Positions 8,429-17,586 of a stretch of DNA of 64,000 nucleotides are shown here, in pieces. The stretch is from an uncultured Pelagibacteraceae bacterium (lineage in GTDB: Bacteria > Pseudomonadota > Alphaproteobacteria > Pelagibacterales > Pelagibacteraceae). Both the position numbers and the translations under genes were made by a program. The stretch is taken from assembly GCA_902609915.1 (NCBI GenBank), contig CACLTO010000002.1, positions 1-64,000 on the forward strand, in the 5' to 3' direction. The notes under the pieces are model-generated. The model made no database searches. It worked only from the letters and a program-made list of their open reading frames with translations, and was not told the origin of the DNA. Positions within the stretch are counted from its first letter, which is position 1. The number at the start of each line of letters is the position of its first letter.

Positions 8429-11272
8429 TTAATTCAACCTCTTTAGGTTATTTGCTATACTATTGAAACCTGTCGCATTTGAGGCTTTAATCATTAAATA
8501 ATCATAATTATCTAAATCTTTCTTAATTAATTCAAATATTTCTAATTTATTTAGTAAAATTCTTCCTCTTTTAACTTTTATAATATTGTTAAATATTTCT
8601 CTGACCATTTTTCCCATAACAAATACTTTATCAATATTTGTCTTATTAATTAAAGGAGCCATCGATCTGTGAAGTTTTTTTGAATGTGTTCCAAGTTCCA
8701 TCATATCTCCAAGCAAAAGGTATTTACGATGTTTTTTTGTGTCAATATTATCATAATTCTTTAAAGCTGATTTTAAAGATAGAGGATTAGAATTATAACT
8801 TTCATCAATTAAGTTTATTTTTTTATCACCGATCTTAATAATAGAATGATCTCCTCTTCCGGCTGGACTTCTGAAATCTAAGAAAATTTTTTCATTTAAT
8901 TCAAGTACATTTTTGTAAATACTTATTACACTTAAAGCTCCTAAAATATTATAAATATTATTTTGAAAATTATTAGATATAATAAAATTTTTAAACTTAT
9001 CGTTTATTTTAACTTTAATCTTAAATAATTTTTTAATTTTTTTTATATTAAGCAGCTTAACATTTGCTTTTTTTCTTTTAATTCCAAAAGAAATCACATT
9101 AATATTGTTATTCAAGGCAATTTTTTTATGTAATTTGAAAAAACTATCGTCTGCATTCAAGATAACGAAACCATTAGGTAATATATTTTTAATTATCTCT
9201 GCTTTAGCTAAAGCAATTTGTTTGATATTTTTAAAATTTTTTGCATGTGCATAGTTAATATTAGTTATTAGGCCAACATTTGGTTTTATAATATTTGTCA
9301 AATTATCAATCTCGCCTTTTTTATCCATGCCAACCTCTAAAATTCCAAATTCATCACTATGTTTAAAATTAAGTAAACTTAAGGGTACTCCAAATTTATT
9401 ATTATATGATTTTGGAGAAATACTAACGTTAGAAAACTTTCTTAACACATTGCCCAATAATTCTTTAAGAGTAGTTTTCCCACAACTTCCTGTAATAGCT
9501 ATTATATTTGTATCGATATTTTTTCTAAAAATTTTTGAAATTTCAGTCATAAATTTTAATGTATTTTTTACTTTTATCTGACGTTTACTATCAAATTTAT
9601 TTTGAATTTTATTTACTACAACTAATGATGCTTTATTTTTAAATGCCTCTCCAATAAATTTATTTCCATCATTTTTTTTTCCTTTAATAGCAAAAAAAAT
9701 ATCATTCTTTTTTACCTCTTTGGAGTTAATTGTTGCTTTGTCTGCTTTTACTAAAGAAATTTTATTTTTGATTTTCAATGCTTCTTTAATAATATTTATC
9801 TTTAAGTTTTTTGATAAATTAATATTTTTAAGTTTAATACAATCTAAAATGATTTTTTTATCCGAAAAGAAAATTTTCTTTTTGCCAAAATCTTGTGTTT
9901 TTTCATGACCTTTTCCAGCGACTAACAAAATATCTCCTGTGTTTAAATTTTTGATAGCCTCAGATATAGCTTGTTTTCTATCTGGAATTTCTCTTATTAA
10001 AGTGTTTTGAATACCCTGCTTAATATCATCTCTAATTTTTCCCGGATTTTCAAATCTAGGATTATCATCAGTTAAATAAATTTCGTTAGAATAATTACTT
10101 GCAATCTTTCCCATTTTGAATCTTTTTTTTTTATCTCTATTTCCTCCACAACCAAAAAGTAAAATCATTTTTTTATTTGGAAATTGCTCTTTAAGGTTTG
10201 AAAGAGATATTCTTAGCGCATCTGGTGTATGCGCATAATCAAGTATTACTTTAGACTTATTTTTGATTTTACCAATTTTTTCAAATCTTCCATCTATTGG
10301 TTTAAGTTTTGACAATACATTTAGAATCTTGATTAAACTTAAATTGCTGTTTTTTGCTGCAATAATCGCCATTAAAATATTTTTTAATTGTATTTTTCCA
10401 ATAAGATTTATATTTACTTCTCTCTTAAGATTATTGTATTTCATCTTTAATATTTGTTTCTCACCTCTAAAACTATGAGATAAAATTTGAAATTGATTTT
10501 TGCTATTATTTAAATCCCATAATCTTAATCTTCTAGAAATTGCAATTTTTTTTATTCTTTTAAATTCTGGAATTGTTTCATCTACTATTACATTTCCTTT
10601 TTTTCTTATCAAATTTTCAAATAAATACTGTTTTGCTTTAAAATATTTTTTTAAATTTTTATGATAATCTAAATGATCCTGAGATAAATTTGTAAAAATA
10701 CCTGATGAAAACTTTAATCCATCTAACCTATGTTGACTTAGGCCGTGGCTGGATGCTTCCATAATTACATTATTAATTTTTTGAGATTTTAATTTAGATA
10801 ATACTTGTCCTATTCGAATTGGGTCTATTGTAGTATTTGGTAAATTGAATCTAATATTCTTTGATTTCACACCTAAAGTTCCAATTGAAGCAACTTTTAC
10901 TTTGTTAAGTTTTAATAATTGAAAATAAAAATCTGAAACAGATGATTTTCCATTTGTTCCAGTTACAGCAATTAAATTATTTGGTTTGTTCTTGTAAATT
11001 TTAAAAGCGATTTCTGCTAAAAGTTTTCTTATATTTTTAGTATGAATAAATAAAATATCCTTTTGAAAATTTGTAATTCTTTTCTCGCTAATAATAATTT
11101 TAGAGCCTTTTTTTATTGCCGTAGAAATGAATTTATTTCCATCAATGTTGTTCCCTTTTATAGCAAAAAATATATTATCCTTTTTAATATCTTTTGAATT
11201 GAATGAAATTCCAGAAAAAAAAAATTTTTTTTTACTACTATCTATATTGGTAAAATAATTGCCTAATAACAT
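8429..11272 (-). CDS. murE-murF: MurE-MurF fusion (Mur tripeptide ligase and D-Ala-D-Ala adding enzyme)
   Basis: One 947-aa reading frame carries two full Mur ligases. The MurE half (about 1-475) has 'GISFNSKDIKKDNIFFA', ATP loop 'TGTNGKSSVSDF', 'GCGGNRDKKKR' and 'DDNPRFENP'; the DNPR motif indicates meso-diaminopimelate as substrate. The MurF half (about 490-947) has 'AIKGKKNDGNKFI', ATP loop 'TGSCGKTTLKELL', 'DESYNSNPLSLKSAL' and 'LLGDMMELG'. No stop, frameshift or repeated low-complexity linker separates them. murE and murF are normally adjacent separate genes; fusions occur in some other proteobacteria, Bordetella being the case I know. The two successive amino-acid additions would thus be tethered. 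Confidence 0.95.
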   Translation of the reverse strand: MLLGNYFTNIDSSKKKFFFSGISFNSKDIKKDNIFFAIKGNNIDGNKFISTAIKKGSKIIISEKRITNFQKDILFIHTKNIRKLLAEIAFKIYKNKPNNLIAVTGTNGKSSVSDFYFQLLKLNKVKVASIGTLGVKSKNIRFNLPNTTIDPIRIGQVLSKLKSQKINNVIMEASSHGLSQHRLDGLKFSSGIFTNLSQDHLDYHKNLKKYFKAKQYLFENLIRKKGNVIVDETIPEFKRIKKIAISRRLRLWDLNNSKNQFQILSHSFRGEKQILKMKYNNLKREVNINLIGKIQLKNILMAIIAAKNSNLSLIKILNVLSKLKPIDGRFEKIGKIKNKSKVILDYAHTPDALRISLSNLKEQFPNKKMILLFGCGGNRDKKKRFKMGKIASNYSNEIYLTDDNPRFENPGKIRDDIKQGIQNTLIREIPDRKQAISEAIKNLNTGDILLVAGKGHEKTQDFGKKKIFFSDKKIILDCIKLKNINLSKNLKINIIKEALKIKNKISLVKADKATINSKEVKKNDIFFAIKGKKNDGNKFIGEAFKNKASLVVVNKIQNKFDSKRQIKVKNTLKFMTEISKIFRKNIDTNIIAITGSCGKTTLKELLGNVLRKFSNVSISPKSYNNKFGVPLSLLNFKHSDEFGILEVGMDKKGEIDNLTNIIKPNVGLITNINYAHAKNFKNIKQIALAKAEIIKNILPNGFVILNADDSFFKLHKKIALNNNINVISFGIKRKKANVKLLNIKKIKKLFKIKVKINDKFKNFIISNNFQNNIYNILGALSVISIYKNVLELNEKIFLDFRSPAGRGDHSIIKIGDKKINLIDESYNSNPLSLKSALKNYDNIDTKKHRKYLLLGDMMELGTHSKKLHRSMAPLINKTNIDKVFVMGKMVREIFNNIIKVKRGRILLNKLEIFELIKKDLDNYDYLMIKASNATGFNSIANNLKRLN

Positions 11273-11274
11273 TG

Positions 11275-12945
11275 TTAATTAACTTCCGTATATTTTGTGG
11301 CTAAAATAGGCCCAATCTTTTCTATAATTTGACCAACAACTTCAACCGAAGTCCAACCAGCAGTATTAAAAGGAGTTCCTTTGTATTTTATTTCTGATCC
11401 ATCTCTATAATCATAAACATACTCACTATTTGTTTTAGGCTCATCCAACATCACAACCAAGCTATACTTAGGATTTGAAGCTGGAAATACTGAGGCAAAA
11501 GTATTAATTTTTTTTCGGGAGTATTCACCCTCTAAAATTTTTTCTGCGGTACCAGTTTTTCCAGCAACCTCATAGCCTTCTACGTTAGCTAGTGTTGCAG
11601 TGCCTTCCTTTGTGGTAACAATTTTTCTCAATATTGAAACAAGATTTCTTGAAACATTTTCCTCCAAGATTCTATCACCTTTAGTATATTTTTCTTTTTT
11701 TATAAGAGTGGGATTAATCTTAAAACCACCATTAGCAATGCTGGAGTAAGCACTAGTTAATTGTAAAATTGTAGTGGTAATTCCATGTCCATATGAGGTA
11801 GTGGCAAGCTTACATTTTCCCCAATTAAAGGATATTGGTTTGCCCATTTCCTCAATATCAAATTGTATTGAGTTAATTAATTCGAGATCATTTAAAAATT
11901 TTTTGTATTTTTCAATACCAATTGATTGGCCAATTCTTACTGAACCTATGTTGCCTGATCGGATTAGAATTTCTTCAGCAGTTAAGTTTGTGGGAATTTT
12001 TTTATCGTATTCACTTATTTTATTTTTTCCACAGGTAATGCTTTTTTCTAAATTTTTAAACTCAGTATTAGTATTTATTATTTTTTCATTTAAGGCTGCT
12101 GCCAAGGTAAAAGTTTTAAAAACAGAACCCAATTCGTAAACACCTTTAGTTGCTCTATTGATATAATTTACATCTATGATATTTTGTCTTTGATTTGGAT
12201 CAAAATCAGGCAGTGAAACAATAGATAAAATCTCACCATTATTAATATCCATCAAAATTGAGGCACTACCCTTGGTTTTAAATATTTTATTAAATCTTAT
12301 TAACTCCTCTCTTATTAGAAACTGAATATCTTTATCTACAGTAAGTTGAATAGATTTATTGTTTTTTTTTAAATTTGTGTCTAATGATTTCTCTAATCCA
12401 GAGATACCAAAGTTATCATCATCAATTTGTCCAATTATATGACTAAATAAATTTTTTTGAGGATAAACTCTAGTAAGATTTTCATGTGGTTTTATTGATT
12501 TATCACCCAGCATCATAATTTTCTCATAGTTCTCCTCTGAAATTTTTTTTTCAAACCAAAAAAATTTATTTTTTGAAAGCTTGGAATTGATTAATTCAAA
12601 ATCTTTATCGGGAAATATATATTTTAGATTAAGTAATAATTTTTTTTTATCTATGGCTTCAACTGGATTTATTCCAATATCGATAGAATTAACAGTTTTA
12701 GCTAAAAAATTATTGTTTCGATCTAAAATATTTGCTCTCTGGATTTTATTAAAAGATTCATAATTTTCTGAAATATTGGATTTTAAATCTCTAGATCCAA
12801 GGTGAGTAAGGTGAATACAATAAATTACAGAAATAAGAAAAAAAATAAAAAAAATGAATGCAATTCTATTAAATCTAATATCAAAGTTTTTTTTATCATT
12901 CTTAAATTCAAATTCTTCTTTGTTTTCGTAGAGAATAAATTTCAT
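11275..12945 (-). CDS. ftsI: Penicillin-binding protein 3, septal transpeptidase FtsI
   Basis: Class B PBP that cross-links septal peptidoglycan. A cytoplasmic N-tail is followed by one membrane helix (about 27-47, 'RIAFIFFIFFLISVIYCI'), a dimerisation domain, and the transpeptidase domain with SxxK ('SVFK', about 274), SxN ('SGN', about 330) and KTG ('KTGTAEK', about 463). Its 556 aa is normal. It lies between the ftsL-like gene and the murE-murF fusion, the conserved order. Confidence 0.96.
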   Translation of the reverse strand: MKFILYENKEEFEFKNDKKNFDIRFNRIAFIFFIFFLISVIYCIHLTHLGSRDLKSNISENYESFNKIQRANILDRNNNFLAKTVNSIDIGINPVEAIDKKKLLLNLKYIFPDKDFELINSKLSKNKFFWFEKKISEENYEKIMMLGDKSIKPHENLTRVYPQKNLFSHIIGQIDDDNFGISGLEKSLDTNLKKNNKSIQLTVDKDIQFLIREELIRFNKIFKTKGSASILMDINNGEILSIVSLPDFDPNQRQNIIDVNYINRATKGVYELGSVFKTFTLAAALNEKIINTNTEFKNLEKSITCGKNKISEYDKKIPTNLTAEEILIRSGNIGSVRIGQSIGIEKYKKFLNDLELINSIQFDIEEMGKPISFNWGKCKLATTSYGHGITTTILQLTSAYSSIANGGFKINPTLIKKEKYTKGDRILEENVSRNLVSILRKIVTTKEGTATLANVEGYEVAGKTGTAEKILEGEYSRKKINTFASVFPASNPKYSLVVMLDEPKTNSEYVYDYRDGSEIKYKGTPFNTAGWTSVEVVGQIIEKIGPILATKYTEVN

Positions 12946-12949
12946 ATTA

Positions 12950-13261
12950 TTATTTATCGCTATCTATAATTTTAACACCTTTTGTAAGGATTTTTTCTCT
13001 TGTGAAGTCAATGATTTCGATTTCATTTATATTCATTTGGGTCAACTTATTTTCAAAATAAAGGTTTTGATAATTAATCAGTTTTTCTGCGGAGCTTAAA
13101 AACTCAAATTCAAGTTTTACGTTATCTAATTCAAGATTTAAATTTGATATATTCTCTTTTAAAATAAATAATTCTTCATCGATTTTCTTCGTAGAATTTT
13201 TTATAAAAGACGTAATTATAATAAGTGAAAAAATTAAACTAATAGTTAGAATTTTTTTCAT
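12950..13261 (-). CDS. ftsL: FtsL-like small division protein
   Basis: A 103-aa bitopic protein with an N-terminal hydrophobic helix (about 3-20) followed by a predicted coiled coil ('[18 protein letters not shown]') and a short tail. This topology, the size and the position between rsmH and ftsI match FtsL, which bridges FtsB/FtsQ and FtsW/FtsI. Primary sequence similarity is weak, as expected for FtsL. The start overlaps the rsmH stop by 4 bp. Confidence 0.7.
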   Translation of the reverse strand: MKKILTISLIFSLIIITSFIKNSTKKIDEELFILKENISNLNLELDNVKLEFEFLSSAEKLINYQNLYFENKLTQMNINEIEIIDFTREKILTKGVKIIDSDK

Positions 13262-14268
13262 AAGTTAAGTCCAAGCTTTTCAATTTCCATTAAATCCTTA
13301 AATTTATCTAAAATATCAGTTTTAAAATCATAAAAATTTTCTTTCTTTATTAAACATCTTAATTTTGCTGACCTAGATGGATAGTTTTCTTTAAGTTCTC
13401 GATTTGAGGGAAATATTGGTTTTTTTTGATATAATTTGAATAAAATTTCTTCCTGCATTTTCTCAGGTTGATATCTAGATATACTTTTATGTTCTGAGAG
13501 ACTTCTAAAAAAATATTTTACAATTTTATCCTCTAAAGAATGAAAAGTTACAACGACTAAAAGTCCATCTTTTTTTAAAACTTTGGCTGCATGGATCATT
13601 CCATAAATAAGCTCACTTATTTCCTTGTTAACAAAAATTCTTAAGGCCTGAAAAACTTTAGTTGCAGAATGAGTTCTTTTACTATTTCTTTTTTTTGATT
13701 TTTCAATAATCTCTACTAAGTGAGGGGTGTCTATTTCTTTTAATAATCTTTCTTTGAGAATATTTTTAACAATTAGTCTTGCATCTTTTTCATCACCAAA
13801 GGATTTAAAAATTTTTACAAGACTTTCACCATCTAATTTATTCACTGTTTCCTTGGCTGAGAATTCATTTAAACCCATCCTCATATCTAATGACCCACTA
13901 GAATTAAAAGATAATCCTTTTTTAGGATTTTTAATTTGAGTATAAGAATAACCTAAATCAAATATTACACCCCTAACATTCTCATTTTTAATCTTAAAAT
14001 TTCCTAACGCACTAAAGTTTAAATTCTTAAAGATAAATCGGCCGGGAAACTCTTTTTCAATTTTCTTTGCTATTTTTGAACTCTCAGCATCTCTGTCGAT
14101 GCCGATTACTTTATTATTCGGATTTTTTAGAATTTCTCTTGTGTAACCACCTTGACCAAATGTACAGTCAATAAATGTGCCACCATATTGAGGGGTAATA
14201 ATGCTAATAATTTCTTTTAGCAGTACAGGATAGTGTTTAAATCTATCCTGTACTATGGTGGCATCCAT
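13258..14268 (-). CDS. rsmH: 16S rRNA (cytosine1402-N4)-methyltransferase RsmH
   Basis: SAM-dependent methyltransferase (MraW) that modifies C1402 in the ribosomal P site. '[13 protein letters not shown]' and '[19 protein letters not shown]' form the N-terminal SAM-binding motif, followed by 'GIDRDAES'. '[17 protein letters not shown]' and '[12 protein letters not shown]' are C-terminal signatures. Its 336 aa is slightly longer than the usual 310. It follows ftsZ by 18 bp and probably shares the mraZ promoter. Confidence 0.96.
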   Translation of the reverse strand: MDATIVQDRFKHYPVLLKEIISIITPQYGGTFIDCTFGQGGYTREILKNPNNKVIGIDRDAESSKIAKKIEKEFPGRFIFKNLNFSALGNFKIKNENVRGVIFDLGYSYTQIKNPKKGLSFNSSGSLDMRMGLNEFSAKETVNKLDGESLVKIFKSFGDEKDARLIVKNILKERLLKEIDTPHLVEIIEKSKKRNSKRTHSATKVFQALRIFVNKEISELIYGMIHAAKVLKKDGLLVVVTFHSLEDKIVKYFFRSLSEHKSISRYQPEKMQEEILFKLYQKKPIFPSNRELKENYPSRSAKLRCLIKKENFYDFKTDILDKFKDLMEIEKLGLNL

Positions 14269-14286
14269 TTATTTTTTCGAAGACCA

Positions 14287-15759
14287 TTAATTTTTTTGTC
14301 TTCTTAAAAATGCGGGTATTTCTAAGTCATCCTCTTGATCCTCATTTTCAGTCGACGATAACCCTTCTGGAGTAAAAGTTTCGCTATCAGAACTAAATAA
14401 ATCAGGTGACTCATTATCGACTCCAAATTCTTTTAAATCATTATCTGATTTCTCCTCCTCAATTGAGTCTTCCATTGCATCTTTGGTAAAAGAATTTTCA
14501 TCATCTTTTAAGGTATTTTCAACAATGCTTTCCACTTTTTGATTCTTGAGTAATTCTTCGTGATACTGGTTGTTAATCTGATTTATATTTTCACTAGTAA
14601 CTGTATCTGTATCAAGAGTATTTTCACTCATTACCTCTGGATCCAATTTCAATGCAGTAGCACCACTTGATAATGGGCTACTGTTAGAAAAATTAAAAGA
14701 TGTATTGAATCCTAAATTTGAAAAATCAGAATATCCAGGATTTCTATTTTGAATTCGATGAACCATATTAATAACTGATTTTGTTTCAGGTTGTTGACCA
14801 TCTAACGAAGTAGCTACAATTGATACTCTCATTTTACCATCTAGTGAGGGATCTGTTATTGCGCCAATTATAATTTCTGCATCAGCTTCAACCTCTGATC
14901 TTATTTTATTAACTACCTCATCAACTTCAAATAATTTAAGATCTTTACCACCAGTAATATTAACTAATAATCCTTTTGCACCTTTTAAAGTGTAGTCGTC
15001 TATTAAAGGGTTACTGATTGCCATTTCTGTAGCTTTCATTGCTCTTCCATCGCCTTCTGATTCCCCTGTTCCCATCATGGCTTTACCCATAGATGCCATT
15101 ACTGTTTCAACATCAGCAAAATCCAAATTAATTATACCTGGTCTGACCATTAAATCTGTCACACTTTGAACCCCATGCATTAAAACATTGTTGGAAAGAT
15201 TGAAAGACTCCTCAAATGTAGTTAGTTCATTTGCAATCTTAAATAGATTTTGGTTAGGAATTACTATAATTGTATCAACGTGTTTTCTCAGTTCTTCTAG
15301 ACCAATCTGAGCCCTTCTCATTCTGGATGGACCCTCGTATAAAAATGGTAATGTCACCACCCCAACAGTTAAAATATTTAATTCCTTTGCTGCTCTAGCA
15401 ATTACATGTGCGGCTCCAGTTCCTGTTCCACCACCCATTCCAGCGGCTATAAAAACCATGTTAGCGCCTTGTAAAACATTAACAATTTCATTTAAAGACT
15501 CATCAGCAGCTGCCTGTCCTATATCAATTTTTGCTCCTGCACCTAAACCTTTAGTTAAATTTAATCCAATTTGAATTTTTAATTTTGCTTTACTGTGTTT
15601 TAAATCTTGTGCATCAGTGTTAACAGCAATAAATTCTACTCCTTGCATTCCATTTTCAATCATTTCATTAATTGCATTTCCACCTGCTCCACCAACTCCC
15701 ATTACTAAAAGTCTAGGTTGTAACTCCTTTATTTCTGGTGCTTTAAAGTTAATTGTCAT
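14287..15759 (-). CDS. ftsZ: Cell division GTPase FtsZ
   Basis: Tubulin-like GTPase that forms the division ring. 'GVGGAGGNAINEMI' opens the GTP-binding domain, and the tubulin signature 'GGGTGTGAA' lies at about 108-116. A conserved core of about 325 aa is followed by an acidic, Ser/Asn-rich linker of roughly 150 aa and the C-terminal peptide 'DDLEIPAFLRRQ', which in other bacteria binds FtsA and other membrane tethers. The 490-aa length with a long linker is typical of alphaproteobacteria. Its place directly after mraZ, before rsmH, is unusual; ftsZ normally follows ftsA at the end of the cluster. Confidence 0.98.
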   Translation of the reverse strand: MTINFKAPEIKELQPRLLVMGVGGAGGNAINEMIENGMQGVEFIAVNTDAQDLKHSKAKLKIQIGLNLTKGLGAGAKIDIGQAAADESLNEIVNVLQGANMVFIAAGMGGGTGTGAAHVIARAAKELNILTVGVVTLPFLYEGPSRMRRAQIGLEELRKHVDTIIVIPNQNLFKIANELTTFEESFNLSNNVLMHGVQSVTDLMVRPGIINLDFADVETVMASMGKAMMGTGESEGDGRAMKATEMAISNPLIDDYTLKGAKGLLVNITGGKDLKLFEVDEVVNKIRSEVEADAEIIIGAITDPSLDGKMRVSIVATSLDGQQPETKSVINMVHRIQNRNPGYSDFSNLGFNTSFNFSNSSPLSSGATALKLDPEVMSENTLDTDTVTSENINQINNQYHEELLKNQKVESIVENTLKDDENSFTKDAMEDSIEEEKSDNDLKEFGVDNESPDLFSSDSETFTPEGLSSTENEDQEDDLEIPAFLRRQKN

Positions 15760-15776
15760 CTTCCCCCCTCTTTTTA

Positions 15777-16232
15777 TTATTTATTTAATTGATTATCCCA
15801 TTTAAGACTTGCTCGATTTAAATTTGCTTTTTTTCTTGCAGTTACCTTAAATTTCTCAAATATTGCAGGTTCCCATATTTGAAATGTTTTGCCTTGACCA
15901 ACAAACAACATACTTTTCTTTATTTTTGCGTGTTTTAATAATTTTAGAGTAAGTGAAATTCTTCCCTCACTATCAAATTGTAAATTTATACTTTCGGATA
16001 GTATTGATGTTGCAAAAAAATCTCTTTTCTCTTCAAAAGGATTTAAAGAGTCTATTGAATTTGAAATTTTTTCGACTCTATCCTGTGGCCACGCCTCTAT
16101 AGATTGATTGTTAAAAGAGGGGTAACAGATAACTCCATTATATCCCAAATTAGACAAATAAGATCTAAAACTAGCTGGCACTGATACTCTTCCTTTTTTG
16201 TCTATATTGTTTTCGTAAATAGATAAAAACAT
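15777..16232 (-). CDS. mraZ: Transcriptional regulator MraZ
   Basis: AbrB-fold DNA-binding protein that in E. coli represses its own dcw promoter. Two tandem domains each carry the DxxxR motif: 'NNIDKKGRVSVPASFR' (about 8-23) and 'QFDSEGRISLTLKLL' (about 79-93). Its 151 aa is typical. It is the first gene of the minus-strand dcw run, and three TGGG repeats overlap its promoter, so autorepression is likely here too. Confidence 0.96.
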   Translation of the reverse strand: MFLSIYENNIDKKGRVSVPASFRSYLSNLGYNGVICYPSFNNQSIEAWPQDRVEKISNSIDSLNPFEEKRDFFATSILSESINLQFDSEGRISLTLKLLKHAKIKKSMLFVGQGKTFQIWEPAIFEKFKVTARKKANLNRASLKWDNQLNK

Positions 16233-16261
16233 AAATCATAAAATCCTTTATTCCGCTTATA

Positions 16262-16285
16262 TGGGAATATTTGGGATAATATGGG
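16262..16285. promoter_or_regulatory. Probable MraZ operator (three TGGG repeats)
   Basis: On the plus strand TGGG occurs at 16262, 16272 and 16282, an exact 10-bp (one helical turn) period. MraZ is known to bind TGGG-type direct repeats with about 5-nt spacers. The array covers the -10 element and the expected start of the mraZ transcript, a position suited to repression. Confidence 0.7.
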
Positions 16286-16304
16286 TTTTTATTACAACTG
16301 TCAA
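16276..16304 (-). promoter_or_regulatory. Promoter of the mraZ/dcw operon
   Basis: On the minus strand a perfect -35 TTGACA (16304-16299) is separated by 17 bp from -10 TATTAT (16281-16276). Transcription would start near 16269, about 37 nt before the mraZ ATG. It is the only sigma70 consensus I see for the whole run; downstream genes overlap or nearly touch. Confidence 0.72.
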
Positions 16305-16389
16305 TAGAGACAATTCAGAGTTTAATATGCTCTATTTTGAGTTATATTTAAGAAATATTATGATTAAGAAACTCTTATTTTAAAGAAAG

Positions 16390-16746
16390 CTGCCAGATAA
16401 ACTATAAGCCGGGTTCTGTCATCTAAACCTATCATTTATCTAGGTTTGAAATTTCTCTCAAACTCAAGCGACTAACCCTGATGACTAGCCAAGGATGGCT
16501 TTTAGTTTTACAACAATGTCACCTCTACTTAGTCTTGCTCCCAGTGGGGTTTTCCAGCGTTCATTGTCGCCAATAGAACCGGTGTGCTCTTACCACACCT
16601 TTTCACCCTTGCCATGTTATGGCGGTTTATTTTCTGTGGCACTATCCCTAGGGTTTCCCCCGCCAGGCGTTACCTGGCACTGTATCCTTGCGGAGCCCGG
16701 ACTTTCCTCTTTAACTTGTTAAAGCGATAAGTCATTTATCTGGCAA
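16390..16746 (-). ncRNA. rnpB: RNase P RNA (M1 RNA, class A)
   Basis: Read on the minus strand, the region contains the bacterial RNase P signatures 'GAGGAAAGTCCGGGCTCC' near the 5' end and 'ACAGAACCCGGCTTATAG' near the 3' end, with an internal 'GGTAAGAGCACACCGG'. The terminal helix is visible: GCCAGATAAA at the 5' end pairs with TTTATCTGGC at the 3' end (16735-16744 and 16392-16401). This catalytic RNA matures tRNA 5' ends. It fills the gap between the amidase gene and the mraZ promoter; the + strand ORF at 16495 is a shadow. Confidence 0.96.
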
Positions 16747-16789
16747 TTATCAACTTATTCTTAAATAAATTTTTTTCAACAATAATTAT

Positions 16790-17521
16790 TTATGATTTTA
16801 ATAAATTTTGACTAATTATCAGGCATTCTTGATCACAAATACCATTAATCAAACCTTGTCTGTATCGGCGTTGAAATGCTTTAATTAAAAGACTTTTTTT
16901 TATAGTTGGATCTTTTTTTTTAATTCTAATATAACCAATCCTACCTAAATTTTTAAAAAAACTATTTTTTTCAACGACATTTAGTTTCAATAATCTTCTC
17001 CTCTTTAATTTTTTTTCATCTAAACCATGCCATTGGGAAAGTTTAAATTTTGATAAATCTTTCCATGGAAATTTTTCTCCAGGATCCTTTTTCCGATCTG
17101 GGGCAATATCGGAGTGTCCCAAAATGTTTTTGTAATTTATTTTATATGTATTCATTAAAAATTTTATTAGTTTTTTAAGTGAAATAATTTGTTTTAAGTA
17201 AAATTTTTCATAACGGTTATTGTGGCCAGAGTTTTGTATCTCTATACCAATGGAATATCGATTTAATGATTTAATATTTTTCCAATAAGATTTACCTGCA
17301 TGCCAAGCTTCATAGAGGTCTGGAACAAGATTTATTATATTTCCATTTCGTTTTATAAAATAATGCGAACTAACTCTAGATTTAAAACTACAAAGTCTAT
17401 TTATCGCTGATAATTCTTTATTCATTCCGGTATAATGAATAATTATATATCTAATGTTTTTTCGATACCTTTTTGGTGTACTGAAATTAGGTGAGTATTT
17501 GCTAGATATTTTAGGCCACAT
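16790..17521 (-). CDS. N-acetylmuramoyl-L-alanine amidase (AmpD/AmiD type)
   Basis: Amidase_2 (PGRP-fold) zinc enzyme that cuts the MurNAc-L-Ala bond. Zinc-binding regions are 'YIIIHYTGM' (His 29) and 'LGHSDIAPDRKKDPGEKFPW', the canonical AmpD motif with His and Asp; 'YEAWHAGKSYW' and 'SIGIEIQNSG' lie between. A C-terminal segment (about 175-243) resembles a peptidoglycan-binding domain ('LIKAFQRRYRQGLINGICDQEC'). No signal peptide is evident, so a cytoplasmic recycling role (AmpD-like) is possible, although the C-terminal domain recalls outer-membrane AmiD. Confidence 0.88.
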   Translation of the reverse strand: MWPKISSKYSPNFSTPKRYRKNIRYIIIHYTGMNKELSAINRLCSFKSRVSSHYFIKRNGNIINLVPDLYEAWHAGKSYWKNIKSLNRYSIGIEIQNSGHNNRYEKFYLKQIISLKKLIKFLMNTYKINYKNILGHSDIAPDRKKDPGEKFPWKDLSKFKLSQWHGLDEKKLKRRRLLKLNVVEKNSFFKNLGRIGYIRIKKKDPTIKKSLLIKAFQRRYRQGLINGICDQECLIISQNLLKS

Positions 17522-17586
17522 TTAAGCTATAATTATGATTAATTGTTATTTTATTTTATTTAACATTGTAATATACAGAATAATAA

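Noticed and set aside
11774-12139. 121-aa plus-strand ORF inside ftsI
   Set aside because: Antisense to the FtsI transpeptidase domain with all its motifs.
16495-16722. 75-aa plus-strand ORF
   Set aside because: Lies wholly across the RNase P RNA gene on the opposite strand; the RNA signatures explain the sequence.
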